A stretch of DNA of 55,726 bases from Alphaproteobacteria bacterium. Its GTDB lineage: Bacteria > Pseudomonadota > Alphaproteobacteria > CAAGCB01 > CAG-977. The stretch is from NCBI GenBank assembly GCA_024407875.1, contig JAKSVT010000014.1:1-55726 (forward strand), written 5' to 3'. The position numbers and the translations under genes are program-made. Under the pieces are notes generated by a model. That model saw only the letters and a program-made list of their open reading frames with translations. It ran no database searches and was not told where the DNA came from. Shown piece by piece: positions 35,816 through 45,193 of the stretch (the first letter of the stretch is position 1; each line of letters opens with the position of its first letter).

Positions 35816-37066
35816 ATGAAAAAGAAACCAGAATTATTACTTCCTGCAGGAAATTTTGATGCTTTAAAAACAGCTCTTATGTATGGAGCTGATGCAGTTT
35901 ATGCAGGTGTTCCATCATTGTCTTTAAGAGCATTAACATCATTTAATGAAGATTCTTTAACGCAGGCAATTGATTTTACCCATAAATTAGGAAAGAAAAT
36001 TTATTTAACTTTAAATATGTTTTCTAAAAACTCTGATGCAGAAAAATTGGATGAGTTTGCTGAAAAAATTAGAAAGTATAATCCTGATGGCTTGATTATT
36101 TCAGATCCTGGCGTTTTTATGTTTATGAAGGAAAAACTTCCTAATATTCCTTTGCATGTTTCTACTCAAGCTAACGTAGGATCTTGGCTTACAATGAAAT
36201 TCTGGCAAGACTTAGGAGCAAAGGTTTGTGTTTTAAGTAGAGAAACTTCATTTGAAGAAATTGCTGAAATAAAAAAGAAATTACCTAATATGAAAATAGA
36301 AATGTTCATTCATGGTGCTATGTGTATGAGTTTTTCAGGACGTTGTTTATTATCAGCTTTTGCTACAGGAAGAAGTGCTAATAGAGGTATTTGTGCTCAT
36401 ACTTGTAGGTGGAAATATAAAACTTATATAGAAGAGGTAAATAGACCAGGAGAAATTCTTCCAATAGAAGAAGATGATCGTGGAACATATATTATGAATT
36501 CTAGAGATTTATGTTTAATGCCTAAATTAGATAAAATTTTAGAAGCTGGCATTGACTTGCTAAAAGTTGAAGGAAGAAATAAAACTCCTTATTATGTAGC
36601 TCAAACAGCTAGAGCTTACAGAAAAGCTATCGACGATTGGTTTGAAGATCCAAATAAATGGGACTATAGAATTTATCAAGAACAGTTAGATACACTTCAA
36701 AATAGAGGATATACATATGGATTTTTTGATGGTGTTCCTGGACCAGAAGCTCAAAATTATGAAAGTACCCAAAGTAATAGTCAATGGCGTAATGCTGGAG
36801 TAATTAGAGAATGGACTGATGAAGGATGTGTTTTTGAAATTTATCAAAAAACATATGTTGGTACAGAATTATACTTTTTAATGCCAAATTCTTTAGAAAC
36901 AAGATGTGTAAAAATTGAAAAAATGAAAGATGGATTTACAAATAATCAAGTTGATTATATTTCGCCAGGAAAGAAAGGACAGACAATAATTTTAGATAAA
37001 AGTTTATTCAATAACTTTACACTTGACGATTTTCCGAAATTAACAGTTGCACGCTTGAAAATTTAA
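35816..37066 (+). CDS. trhP: U32-family tRNA hydroxylation protein TrhP (YegQ-like)
   Basis: A 416-residue U32 family protein. It has the N-terminal TIM-barrel signature ELLLPAGNFDALKTALMYGADAVYAG, the LHVSTQAN strand, and the U32 motif EMFIHGAMCMSFSGRCLLS with a following GICAHTCRW; the four cysteines match the iron-sulfur binding set. TrhP is needed for 5-hydroxyuridine formation at tRNA position 34. The old label 'peptidase U32' is not supported by activity data known to me. It starts the long plus-strand run toward acnB. Confidence 0.85.
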   Translation: MKKKPELLLPAGNFDALKTALMYGADAVYAGVPSLSLRALTSFNEDSLTQAIDFTHKLGKKIYLTLNMFSKNSDAEKLDEFAEKIRKYNPDGLIISDPGVFMFMKEKLPNIPLHVSTQANVGSWLTMKFWQDLGAKVCVLSRETSFEEIAEIKKKLPNMKIEMFIHGAMCMSFSGRCLLSAFATGRSANRGICAHTCRWKYKTYIEEVNRPGEILPIEEDDRGTYIMNSRDLCLMPKLDKILEAGIDLLKVEGRNKTPYYVAQTARAYRKAIDDWFEDPNKWDYRIYQEQLDTLQNRGYTYGFFDGVPGPEAQNYESTQSNSQWRNAGVIREWTDEGCVFEIYQKTYVGTELYFLMPNSLETRCVKIEKMKDGFTNNQVDYISPGKKGQTIILDKSLFNNFTLDDFPKLTVARLKI

Positions 37067-37097
37067 AGATATAATACACTAAAAAACTTAAGGATAT

Positions 37098-37808
37098 ATG
37101 AAAATGAAAAAAATCTTTTTTGCATTGATGGTTTTATTATTAGCATCATGTTCAACAACTTCTAATATTTCTGTAAATGAAAATGGTGAAGAACAAAAGC
37201 CTTTAACTTTAAAATCAAAAATTCAATTGATGATTGGAGAAGAACAAGAAAATGCAATTAAGAATCTTCCAAGTTCTTTAGTTGATGATAAAAATGTAGA
37301 AATCTTTAAATCTGACTTAAATTCGACAGGTAAAATTTCTAATTTAGAAAAGAATAGAGCCGGGGCTGGTTTTGCTAGAGTTTATGAAGGCTTATCAGAA
37401 GATGAAATAACACCTATATATATGACAGTATTTTTAGCTAATTATAATGACTATAGTTTAGATACAAATGAAGAAGCTTTAGAAAATATGATGGCTAAAT
37501 TAGTTGAAGAAGTTACAGAAACTCAAATTTTCACTAATGTAAAAATAGAAAAACAAGAAAATAAACCTATCGTTTGGGCAGGAAAGAAATATAAAACTTT
37601 TGAAACTCAATTTTCTTTCAAAAAAGCAGGAGATTCTAAAAAAGGGTTCTTGTTGTTAGCTATCAATCCTGAAATGATGAGTTATGTTAGAGCTCAAATA
37701 AATTGTCCGAAAAAAGGTTGTGTAAATGTTGAAAGAAAGAGAAGAGTAATTATGGCAAGACTTTTAAAATCTCTGGATGATTATTCTTTAAGATTAGGAA
37801 CAAACTAA
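37098..37808 (+). CDS. Predicted lipoprotein, unknown function
   Basis: A 236-residue protein with a lipoprotein signal: LLASC, cysteine at residue 18. The mature part is polar and mixed alpha/beta, with two cysteines in NCPKKGC near the C-terminus. I do not recognise a family. AAGGA is three bases from the first ATG and nine from a second in-frame ATG at 37104, so the true start may be the latter. It lies 31 bases after trhP and one base before the next gene. Confidence 0.7.
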   Translation: MKMKKIFFALMVLLLASCSTTSNISVNENGEEQKPLTLKSKIQLMIGEEQENAIKNLPSSLVDDKNVEIFKSDLNSTGKISNLEKNRAGAGFARVYEGLSEDEITPIYMTVFLANYNDYSLDTNEEALENMMAKLVEEVTETQIFTNVKIEKQENKPIVWAGKKYKTFETQFSFKKAGDSKKGFLLLAINPEMMSYVRAQINCPKKGCVNVERKRRVIMARLLKSLDDYSLRLGTN

Positions 37809-37809
37809 T

Positions 37810-38232
37810 ATGAACAATTTTAAAAAGTTTTTTTTAACGGTTGCTTATGTATTTGTTGCAATACCAACCTTAATTAATAATACGATTTTAAAAATGAATG
37901 AAGCTATCTATAATAAAGATATAGATGGCTTTATGAGTTTCTTTTCTGAACTTTATGATGGTGATTTAAAAGAATTGAGATTAGCTGTTGAAAATGATGT
38001 AGCAGCTTTTCATGATATTCACTATGATATTAACTTAAATAAGTTTTATGAGGATAAAGAAACTGGTGTTATTAAAGCGAAATTGTTTTATTTAAGATCT
38101 GCAAAAACAGGTTATTTTGGTTCAGAATCCCAAAATGGAGAGACTATCATAGAATTTGTTAAAGAAGGCAGTGATAGTTTAAAAGTTGTAAAAATGAAAG
38201 AGCCTAGAGTTTATGGAATTATAAAACCATAA
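37810..38232 (+). CDS. Small exported or anchored protein, possibly NTF2-like
   Basis: A 140-residue protein with an N-terminal hydrophobic stretch (about 7-24) and a compact domain whose order (helical MNEAIYNKDIDGFMSFFSELY, then strands) faintly recalls NTF2/SnoaL-like folds. No catalytic motif is visible. It begins one base after the lipoprotein stop and ends 19 bases before acnB, so it is in the same transcript. Confidence 0.6.
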   Translation: MNNFKKFFLTVAYVFVAIPTLINNTILKMNEAIYNKDIDGFMSFFSELYDGDLKELRLAVENDVAAFHDIHYDINLNKFYEDKETGVIKAKLFYLRSAKTGYFGSESQNGETIIEFVKEGSDSLKVVKMKEPRVYGIIKP

Positions 38233-38251
38233 AAATATAAAGGATAAGCTG

Positions 38252-40804
38252 ATGAGTTCTGTTGATATAATTAAAGATTATTATAAATCTTATGAAGATG
38301 CTCGTGTGTTTGATGAAAAGCACCCTGAGGATGGTACATTGTCTAGAAAAGATGATGGTTTGCCTATGAGACCAATGAATGTTGATGAAACAAATGCGTG
38401 TATAGATGTTATTTTATCAAACGTATCAAAAGAGAAAAAAGATGAAGCTGTTGATTTGTTGTTTCATAATGTTCAAGCCGGAATTAATGAAGCTGCTGAT
38501 GCTAAAGCTTTGTTTTTAGAAAAAGTTGCAAATGGCTCTATTAAATGTGAATCAATTAATCCTATAAAAGCTGTTGAAATACTTTCAACTATGGTTGGAG
38601 GAAAATGTATTCCTTGTTTAATTAGATTGCTAGAAACAAAAGAAGTTGCAAGTAAAGTTTGCCAATTATTATCTAACATGGTTTTAGTTTATGATAATAT
38701 TAAACTTGTAGATGAAATATCTAAAAAAAATAATGAATATGCTTTAAATTTATTGGAAAATTGGGCTAAAGCTTCTTGGTTTGCTAATAAACCTGAATTA
38801 AAAGAATTTGAGGATTTTATAGTTTATAAAATTCCTGATGATATAGAAGCTTCTACAGACTTTTTGTCTCATTCAAAAGGCGGCCATACAAGAACAGATG
38901 TTCCATTTCATGCTAAGCATTATTTTATGAACAAAGATATGCTAAATGAGCTTAATGAATTAAAAACAAATAATCCTGATTGTCCTGTTTGTTTAGTAGC
39001 AGATAAAATAGGGACAAGCTCTTCAAGAAAATCTGGTATGAATAATGTTGAATGGAATATTGGTTTAGAAACTGATGAAACAAAATTTCAACCAAATAAA
39101 AAAACTAGAGCCGTAATTATAGCAGGAAGTGTATTAGGTCCTATTTTTGCTAAAACTGCTCAAGATATGGGTAGTGCAATAATTAGAAGTAATACTAATG
39201 CTTTTAATACAGGGGATAAAATAAGAGTATTTTGGAATAAAGGATTAATCACAGATTTAAATAATAAAAAAATTTCTGAATTTGATAATTTTGGAAAAAA
39301 AGAATTAGATATTTTAAAAGCAGGTGGTGCTACTGTTTTTAGAATGGGAAAAATTTTAACAAATGCAGCTTCTAATATTTTAAATAAAAAGTTTGATTTA
39401 CCATGGAATAAAAAAGATGAAGACACTAATGATATTCCAATGAGTTCATCATTAAAAGTTATTGCAAAAGCAGCAGGATTAAAATCATTAAAAAGCGGAG
39501 ATGTTGTTTATTGTAAAGTTGGTACTGTAGCAAGCCAAGATACAACTGGACCTATGACTTTACAAGAAATTCAAACAACTTTAGCTGTTGATAAGTTTTC
39601 TGTTCCATTATTTTTGCAATCTCAATGTCATAATGCTGCTATGGGATTTAGAACAGAAAATGTTGTTAAAGCAAATTCAAATTTAGCAAACACTGTTAAA
39701 AAATTTGGTGGTGTTGCCTTAAATATGGGGGATGGCATTATTCATAGTTGGTTAAATGAATTAGTTGTTCCTGATAGTATAGTTGTTGGAGGAGATTCAC
39801 ATACGAGAGTTCCAACTGCTTTAAGTTTTCCACTGGGATCTGGTGGTATTGCCGAAGCTTCTGCTACTGGGGTTACAGAAATTGAAATTCCTGAAGTAGT
39901 AAGGGTTGTAATTAAAGGTGAATTTAATAAAGGAATTACAGTTAGAGATTTAGTTAACTATATACCTTATAAAGCATTAAAGAAATTTGGTCATAACATA
40001 TTTGAAGGTTCTATTATTGAATATTATAGAGATGGTAAACCTTTTGAAATGATTGATGTTTTTAAGCTTACGAACTCTTCAGCAGAAAGAAGTGCAGCGG
40101 CATCTTATTTCGAAATGAGTAGCGATGAACAAATTAACTATTTAAAGAATTATATTGTAAATAGTTCATTGCCTATCATTAAAAAGATGATTGAAGATGG
40201 TTATGATAATAATAATTCATTGAAAAATAGAGTTAAGGACTTGGAAGATTGGTGTAATAATCCAATTAAGTTTAAATCTGATGATAATGCTAAATACAAA
40301 GAAGTTATCGAAATTGATTTAAGTGAAATTAAGGAACCTTATATTGCATGTCCACATACACCTGATAATGTTAAATCTTTATCTGAATTAAATAATGAAG
40401 CTCCAAATAATTCTGTTGAATTTGGATTTGTTGGTTCATGTATGTCTGCTGAAAAAGATTTTGTTTCTTTTAGAAATATTTTAAAAGAAAAACAGATTAA
40501 AGTTCCTTTATGGGCAGCAATTCCTACAAAATTTGTAGAGGCAAAATTAGTTTGTGAAGGCGTTGTTGAAGACTTAAAAAATATTGGAATTAGAATTGAA
40601 GTTCCAGGGTGTTCTCTATGTATGGGAAACCAAGAAAGAGTTTTTGGTAAAAAGAATGTTTTAACAACTTCTACTAGAAACTTTAAGGCAAGAATGGGTG
40701 ATGAAGCTTCTGTTTATTTAGTTTCTGCTGAATTAGAAGCTGTAAGTGCTTTGCTTGGAAGATTTCCAAGTGTAAAAGAATATTTTGATTATGTTTTAGG
40801 ATAA
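38252..40804 (+). CDS. acnB: Aconitate hydratase B
   Basis: Interconverts citrate and isocitrate with a [4Fe-4S] cluster. The 850-residue protein follows AcnB domain order: N-terminal HEAT-like domain (about 1-160), swivel domain with GTSSSRKSG, then the catalytic domains. The cluster cysteines are C730 (GSCMSAEKDF), C787 and C790 (GCSLCMGNQ); the 57- and 3-residue spacings are close to those of E. coli C710, C769 and C772. The swivel segment is divergent (DFLSHSKGGHTRTD where others have DLSPAPDAWSRPD). AAGGA precedes the ATG. First of the acnB-icd-gltA group. Confidence 0.93.
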   Translation: MSSVDIIKDYYKSYEDARVFDEKHPEDGTLSRKDDGLPMRPMNVDETNACIDVILSNVSKEKKDEAVDLLFHNVQAGINEAADAKALFLEKVANGSIKCESINPIKAVEILSTMVGGKCIPCLIRLLETKEVASKVCQLLSNMVLVYDNIKLVDEISKKNNEYALNLLENWAKASWFANKPELKEFEDFIVYKIPDDIEASTDFLSHSKGGHTRTDVPFHAKHYFMNKDMLNELNELKTNNPDCPVCLVADKIGTSSSRKSGMNNVEWNIGLETDETKFQPNKKTRAVIIAGSVLGPIFAKTAQDMGSAIIRSNTNAFNTGDKIRVFWNKGLITDLNNKKISEFDNFGKKELDILKAGGATVFRMGKILTNAASNILNKKFDLPWNKKDEDTNDIPMSSSLKVIAKAAGLKSLKSGDVVYCKVGTVASQDTTGPMTLQEIQTTLAVDKFSVPLFLQSQCHNAAMGFRTENVVKANSNLANTVKKFGGVALNMGDGIIHSWLNELVVPDSIVVGGDSHTRVPTALSFPLGSGGIAEASATGVTEIEIPEVVRVVIKGEFNKGITVRDLVNYIPYKALKKFGHNIFEGSIIEYYRDGKPFEMIDVFKLTNSSAERSAAASYFEMSSDEQINYLKNYIVNSSLPIIKKMIEDGYDNNNSLKNRVKDLEDWCNNPIKFKSDDNAKYKEVIEIDLSEIKEPYIACPHTPDNVKSLSELNNEAPNNSVEFGFVGSCMSAEKDFVSFRNILKEKQIKVPLWAAIPTKFVEAKLVCEGVVEDLKNIGIRIEVPGCSLCMGNQERVFGKKNVLTTSTRNFKARMGDEASVYLVSAELEAVSALLGRFPSVKEYFDYVLG

Positions 40805-40808
40805 TAAA

Positions 40809-42596
40809 ATGGCTAGTATTGATGTTGTTTTGCCAGAAGAAGCAGCTGGTGCTGCTTATGAAATTGTTAAAAATGAATTGGTTTTGCCTTTTGAAACATG
40901 GATAAGTAAAGACAAATTTAGAGAACATGATTGGTCTTTAAAAACAAGAATTATTACTAATGGTCAAAATGTTGCGGAAACAATTGAATTAGCAGGAAGT
41001 GATAAAAATTCAATTTTGATTAAAGGCCCAGGTATTACACCAACAAAAGAACAAACTCAAAAAGTATTAACAGGTTTGGGGGATGATAGAAAACCTGAAG
41101 ATTTAAGTAAATTAGCAACAGGGACCCCAAATGGATATATGAGAGGGCATTGGCTAGTTAAAGGAAATTTAGAAAGATATGAAAATCCTGGTATAAAAGA
41201 TTTAATAGTTCAAAATTTACCTTCTTATGAAAATGCTGGAGAAGTTAAATTTTTTTATCTAGAAGGCGGACGTATGAAAGATGCTCAATGCATTATTCTA
41301 GAAAAAGATTGTGAAGTTAGAGTTGAATTTAAACATAAAGTAGTTAGACAAGCTGAAAAATTATCAAAAGGATCTCCTGTTTATTTTAAATTAACAAAAA
41401 GATCAGATGTTGAAGATTTGTGTAATAAAGCCATTGAAAGTAAAAATGAAATTATGTTCATGTCTAAATATACAGTTAGACCTGAATTAGATGGTGAAAA
41501 AAAGAAAATTTACAATGATTTAAGAGAAAAACATGGATTAGAAAGAAAAGAAGGTAATCAAAGAGATATTGTTGATGCTGCTTTTGCTTATGTGTTAGGC
41601 AATCCTTCAAAAGATAATATTAGTGTTCTTGTTCCTGATCCTTCTTATGGTCCAAAAATTGCTGATGTTATTAAGAATGTTTATATGAAAGGTGTAAAAA
41701 AACCAAGTAAAGAATATTCTGTTTGTAGATTTTCTGCTGGTAAAAGTGAATATGGTGGCTTAAATCAAACAGTTAAAGAAGATGGCTTTTATCAAGTATT
41801 CATTGGTGATAAAGAATATAGAATAAATGTTAATGCTGGTGATATGTTTGAAGAAATGCATTATAATTATGATGATGCTGTTAGATATGTAAAACAAGTA
41901 TTCAACCAAGCAAAAATTAAAAATTATGATAAGGTTGTTTTTGCTTTTGATGACAAAGATTTATATGATGCTCCTGTTGCAAAAGCTGTAAGAGATTATG
42001 CTTTGATTGAAAAGAAAGTCGAAGATGAAGATTTCTTTTTAATTAATCCAAGTAAAGTTGCTGTTAAAATGTTTACGGCTCCTTTATCAGGAAAAGTTTG
42101 CTACGCTTATGACAATTTATGGGGTGATATTGTCTCTGATGCAATGGACTTAGGTGCAAGTATTGCAAGCATAAATTCTGTTATTTTGTTGGCAGATGGA
42201 AGAGTATGGCCTGAAATGGGTGGTGCAGGAACTGCTCCGGATTTGTTGATTAAAGCTAAAGAAGAAGGTTTTCTACGTTATAATCCGGTTCCTATAATTG
42301 AAGCTTTGTCTGTTGGAATTAAAGAAGTAGCTGTTAATACAGATTTAAATGAAGATGAAAAAGCTAAATTATCTGAGTTTGCTGAGGCTATGCATAATGC
42401 ATATATAGAAGTGTTGAAAGAAGGAGTTTCAACGCCTGATTTAGTCAATAAATTAACTGCAAAAAACAAGAAAGGTGTTGATACGGCTTCTTTTGTTAGA
42501 GAAGTTCGTTTAAAAATGCATGAATTATTAGGAGAAAAAGGCATTTATAATGAACTTAAACCTAAATTTAATGAATTAATGAAAGAGATAAGATAA
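40809..42596 (+). CDS. icd: Divergent isocitrate dehydrogenase (isocitrate/isopropylmalate dehydrogenase fold)
   Basis: A 595-residue protein between acnB and gltA that I read as the isocitrate dehydrogenase of the pathway. The order of blocks resembles type II NADP-IDH: IKGPGITPTKEQTQK near residue 75, then TPNGYMRG near 105, and a catalytic region YDNLWGDIVSDA at 434-445 whose D440 and D444 align with the metal-binding aspartates of DGDVQSD, followed by DGRVWPEMGGAGTAPD. Type II enzymes have about 400-410 residues, so about 180 residues are additional, mainly in the middle (about 150-330). Similarity is weak by eye. It starts four bases after the acnB stop and ends 20 bases before gltA. Confidence 0.72.
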   Translation: MASIDVVLPEEAAGAAYEIVKNELVLPFETWISKDKFREHDWSLKTRIITNGQNVAETIELAGSDKNSILIKGPGITPTKEQTQKVLTGLGDDRKPEDLSKLATGTPNGYMRGHWLVKGNLERYENPGIKDLIVQNLPSYENAGEVKFFYLEGGRMKDAQCIILEKDCEVRVEFKHKVVRQAEKLSKGSPVYFKLTKRSDVEDLCNKAIESKNEIMFMSKYTVRPELDGEKKKIYNDLREKHGLERKEGNQRDIVDAAFAYVLGNPSKDNISVLVPDPSYGPKIADVIKNVYMKGVKKPSKEYSVCRFSAGKSEYGGLNQTVKEDGFYQVFIGDKEYRINVNAGDMFEEMHYNYDDAVRYVKQVFNQAKIKNYDKVVFAFDDKDLYDAPVAKAVRDYALIEKKVEDEDFFLINPSKVAVKMFTAPLSGKVCYAYDNLWGDIVSDAMDLGASIASINSVILLADGRVWPEMGGAGTAPDLLIKAKEEGFLRYNPVPIIEALSVGIKEVAVNTDLNEDEKAKLSEFAEAMHNAYIEVLKEGVSTPDLVNKLTAKNKKGVDTASFVREVRLKMHELLGEKGIYNELKPKFNELMKEIR

Positions 42597-42616
42597 TTAT
42601 CAAGGATAATGATAAA

Positions 42617-43897
42617 ATGGTAAATAATGCAATTTTAAGTTTTGATGGAAAAAGTATTGAATTACCGATTTATGATTCTACAACCGGTGAAAAGTGTATA
42701 GATATTAGAAAATTAAGAGAACAAACAGGGGCTGTAATGTTTGATCCTGGTTTAGGAAATACCGCTCCTTGTCAAAGCTCTATTACATATGTAAACGGAG
42801 AAAAAGGAATTCTAAGATACAGAGGAATTCCTATTGAAACTGTTGCTGAAAAGATGACATTTGTTGAAACAGCTTATTTATTAATTTATGGCCATTTGCC
42901 AAATAAAAATGAAATGAAAGCTTTTTCAAATAGATTAACAAATAATGAGTTATTGCATGAAGGTTTGTTACACCATTTTGATGCGTTTCCATCAAATGGT
43001 CAACCTATGTCTATTTTGTCAGCGGTTGTTAACTCTTTAATTTGTTATTCTCCTGAAATTATGGATACAACAAATGAAGAAGCTTTAGATAATGCTATTG
43101 CAGCCATTATTTCAAAAGTTAGAACAATCGCAGCATTTTCCTATAGAAAAGCTATGGGGTTGCCATACATTTATCCTGATCCAGAAAGAAGCTATTGTGA
43201 TAACTTCTTACATATGATGTTTTCTATTCCAAATAAAATGCACCAACCAACACAAGAGGCTGTTAAAGCATTAAACTTGTTTTTATTGCTTCATGCTGAT
43301 CATGAACAAAATTGTTCTGCTTCAACAGTTAGAATTGTAGGTTCTGCTGAAACAAACTTGTTCTCAAGTGTTGCATCAGGTATTTGTGCTTTGTGGGGTA
43401 AACTACATGGCGGAGCAAATGTTGCTGTGTTTGAAATGTTAACAAACTTAGCGAATAATAAAGAAACAATTCCTGAATTTATTGAAAGAGTAAAAAATAA
43501 AGAAACTCGTTTAATGGGGTTCGGACATCGTGTTTATAAAACGTTTGATCCTAGAGCAAGAATTTTGAAAAATGCTGTTTTTGCTTTGTTAGATGCAGAA
43601 GAAATGAAAAATGATCCATTAATTAAAATAGCTTTGGATTTGGAAAAGATTGCTTTGGATGATGATTATTTCATTTCAAGAAATTTATATCCAAATGTAG
43701 ACTTCTATTCAGGAATGATTTTAAGAGCATTACATATTCCTTTAAATATGTATACTGTAATGTTTTCTATTGGAAGAATGCCAGGATGGATTGCTCATTG
43801 GCTTGAAGGAAAAAGAGGCGAAAAGAAATTAGTAAGACCTCGTCAGTTATATACAGGTAATGTATTAGCTGATTATGTTGAAGTTGATAAAAGATAA
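42617..43897 (+). CDS. gltA: Citrate synthase (type II)
   Basis: Condenses oxaloacetate and acetyl-CoA. The 426-residue protein has the catalytic H304 in GFGHRVYK and D362 in VDFYSGMIL, plus H226 and H229 in LHADHEQN, nearly the same numbers as the E. coli enzyme (H305, D362). The N-terminal extension of about 40 residues is the type II, hexameric, NADH-sensitive class feature. Third gene of the TCA group. Confidence 0.95.
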   Translation: MVNNAILSFDGKSIELPIYDSTTGEKCIDIRKLREQTGAVMFDPGLGNTAPCQSSITYVNGEKGILRYRGIPIETVAEKMTFVETAYLLIYGHLPNKNEMKAFSNRLTNNELLHEGLLHHFDAFPSNGQPMSILSAVVNSLICYSPEIMDTTNEEALDNAIAAIISKVRTIAAFSYRKAMGLPYIYPDPERSYCDNFLHMMFSIPNKMHQPTQEAVKALNLFLLLHADHEQNCSASTVRIVGSAETNLFSSVASGICALWGKLHGGANVAVFEMLTNLANNKETIPEFIERVKNKETRLMGFGHRVYKTFDPRARILKNAVFALLDAEEMKNDPLIKIALDLEKIALDDDYFISRNLYPNVDFYSGMILRALHIPLNMYTVMFSIGRMPGWIAHWLEGKRGEKKLVRPRQLYTGNVLADYVEVDKR

Positions 43898-43911
43898 TAA
43901 GGAACTATGCC

Positions 43912-44907
43912 ATGTTGACATATGATGATCTCACAAATAAAAAATTTGAATTAGAGAAGTTATTACCTTTACCAAATGATGTTTTAAATAAAATAAAACG
44001 TAAAATTTATTTGGAATTAACAAGTTCAAGTGACAACTTTGAAAATGGTGATTTAACACAAAGAGAAACTGAAATGATTTTGTTTGAGGATAAAGTTGTT
44101 CCAGATCATTCTTTGAGAGAACATATTCAAATTTTAAATATTGCATATGCTTTTGAAACTATTGTTAATATGGCTAAAAAAATAGATAAACCAATTGATG
44201 ATAATGATGTTAGAAAAATTCATAAAATTATTGTTAGAGGTTTAGATGATTTAAATGGTGGTGTATACAGAGGAGAAGGACTAAAATTTCCTTATTCTGA
44301 TATAGATATGCCATCTCCAGTTAAAGTACAACGTATGATGGATGATTTTGGTATGTGGTTGTTCACAGCAAGAACTCTTCATCCGGTAGCTTTAGCAGCA
44401 GAAGATCATTTGAAGCTTATGACTATTCAACCATTTAATAAAGGTAATGGCAGTGTTGCAAGAATGCTAATGAATTTAATCCTTCTTAAAAACGGTTTCC
44501 CTCCAGCATTGTTTTCTAGAAGAGAAAAGAAAGAGTATTGGGAAGTTTTAAGAAAAGCTGTTTACTCTACTAAAGTTAGTGAAAGAGCTGATTATGATAA
44601 ACTTATTTGTAGAGTTGTAAATAGAGGTTTAGATTTATACATAAAGATGGCAACTAAAGGTGATGCAGACTATGAACCTGAAAGTGTATATTTTTTACGT
44701 ATTGGACAGTTGGCAAAAAAGAGTGGAGAAAGAGTATCAACACTTAGATATTGGACAAATTTAGGATTAATAGAACCTGCAGGAAAAACATCGTCAGATT
44801 ATTTAATTTATTCATCTGAAGTATTAGAAAAAATTGAAAAAATCAATATGTTAAAGAATCAAAGATTAACACTTACAGAAATCAAAGAAACTTTAACAAA
44901 AGAATAA
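43912..44907 (+). CDS. Degenerate Fic domain fused to a MerR-type DNA-binding domain
   Basis: A 331-residue fusion. Residues about 35-245 form a Fic fold. The N-terminal inhibitory motif (S/T)xxxE(G/N) is present as S40-D-N-F-E44-N45, and the flap region follows GGVYRGEG. The active-site loop, normally HPFx(D/E)GNGRxxR, reads QPFNKGNGSVAR at 173-184, so the catalytic histidine is Q173, the acidic metal ligand is K177 and the first arginine is S181. AMP transfer is therefore unlikely. Residues about 259-330 form a MerR-like winged helix with VSTLRYWTNLGLIEPA. AAGGA precedes the start. It closes the acnB-icd-gltA transcript, 14 bases after gltA, so regulation of that operon is plausible (inference). 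Confidence 0.8.
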   Translation: MLTYDDLTNKKFELEKLLPLPNDVLNKIKRKIYLELTSSSDNFENGDLTQRETEMILFEDKVVPDHSLREHIQILNIAYAFETIVNMAKKIDKPIDDNDVRKIHKIIVRGLDDLNGGVYRGEGLKFPYSDIDMPSPVKVQRMMDDFGMWLFTARTLHPVALAAEDHLKLMTIQPFNKGNGSVARMLMNLILLKNGFPPALFSRREKKEYWEVLRKAVYSTKVSERADYDKLICRVVNRGLDLYIKMATKGDADYEPESVYFLRIGQLAKKSGERVSTLRYWTNLGLIEPAGKTSSDYLIYSSEVLEKIEKINMLKNQRLTLTEIKETLTKE

Positions 44908-44912
44908 AATTA

Positions 44913-45128
44913 TTACTCTTTTATACAGGCTTTGCTCTCATCAGATTCTATGCAACCAGTTGCATAACTATAGCAAAATGGACCTACACAAATTAGAGTT
45001 GGATCATTAGAAGTGCTTTCTAATTTTATTTCACTAAAACCAGCAGAAATGTTTTCTAATTCTGCTTTAGAGAGCTCTTCAATTTCGCTATTTTCATTTT
45101 TGATGTTTTTATCTTGTTTATCAATCAT
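44913..45128 (-). CDS. Candidate RiPP/bacteriocin precursor peptide
   Basis: A 71-residue peptide with leader and core architecture. The leader (1-30) ends EELSKAELENISAG, matching the E-L-s-x-x-E-L-x-x-I-x-G-G pattern recognised by C39 peptidase/ABC exporters, here with Ala-Gly at 29-30. The 41-residue core has four cysteines, C47, C52, C59 and C68, in a CVGPFC and ATGC context, and is acidic (seven D/E against three K), unlike most cationic class II bacteriocins. A strong AAGGAGA lies seven bases before the ATG. No modification enzyme or C39 exporter is in the window. It follows the MarR gene by 65 bases on the same strand and ends five bases from the convergent Fic gene. Confidence 0.68.
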   Translation of the reverse strand: MIDKQDKNIKNENSEIEELSKAELENISAGFSEIKLESTSNDPTLICVGPFCYSYATGCIESDESKACIKE

Positions 45129-45193
45129 GTTTTTTTCTCCTTTTTTTGTTTTTATAACGTAAAAAAATCAAAAAGGTTACAAATTATTTTTTA

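Noticed and set aside
35816-37066. Secreted collagenase/peptidase U32
   Set aside because: No signal peptide, and the cysteine pattern with the TrhP block fits tRNA hydroxylation.
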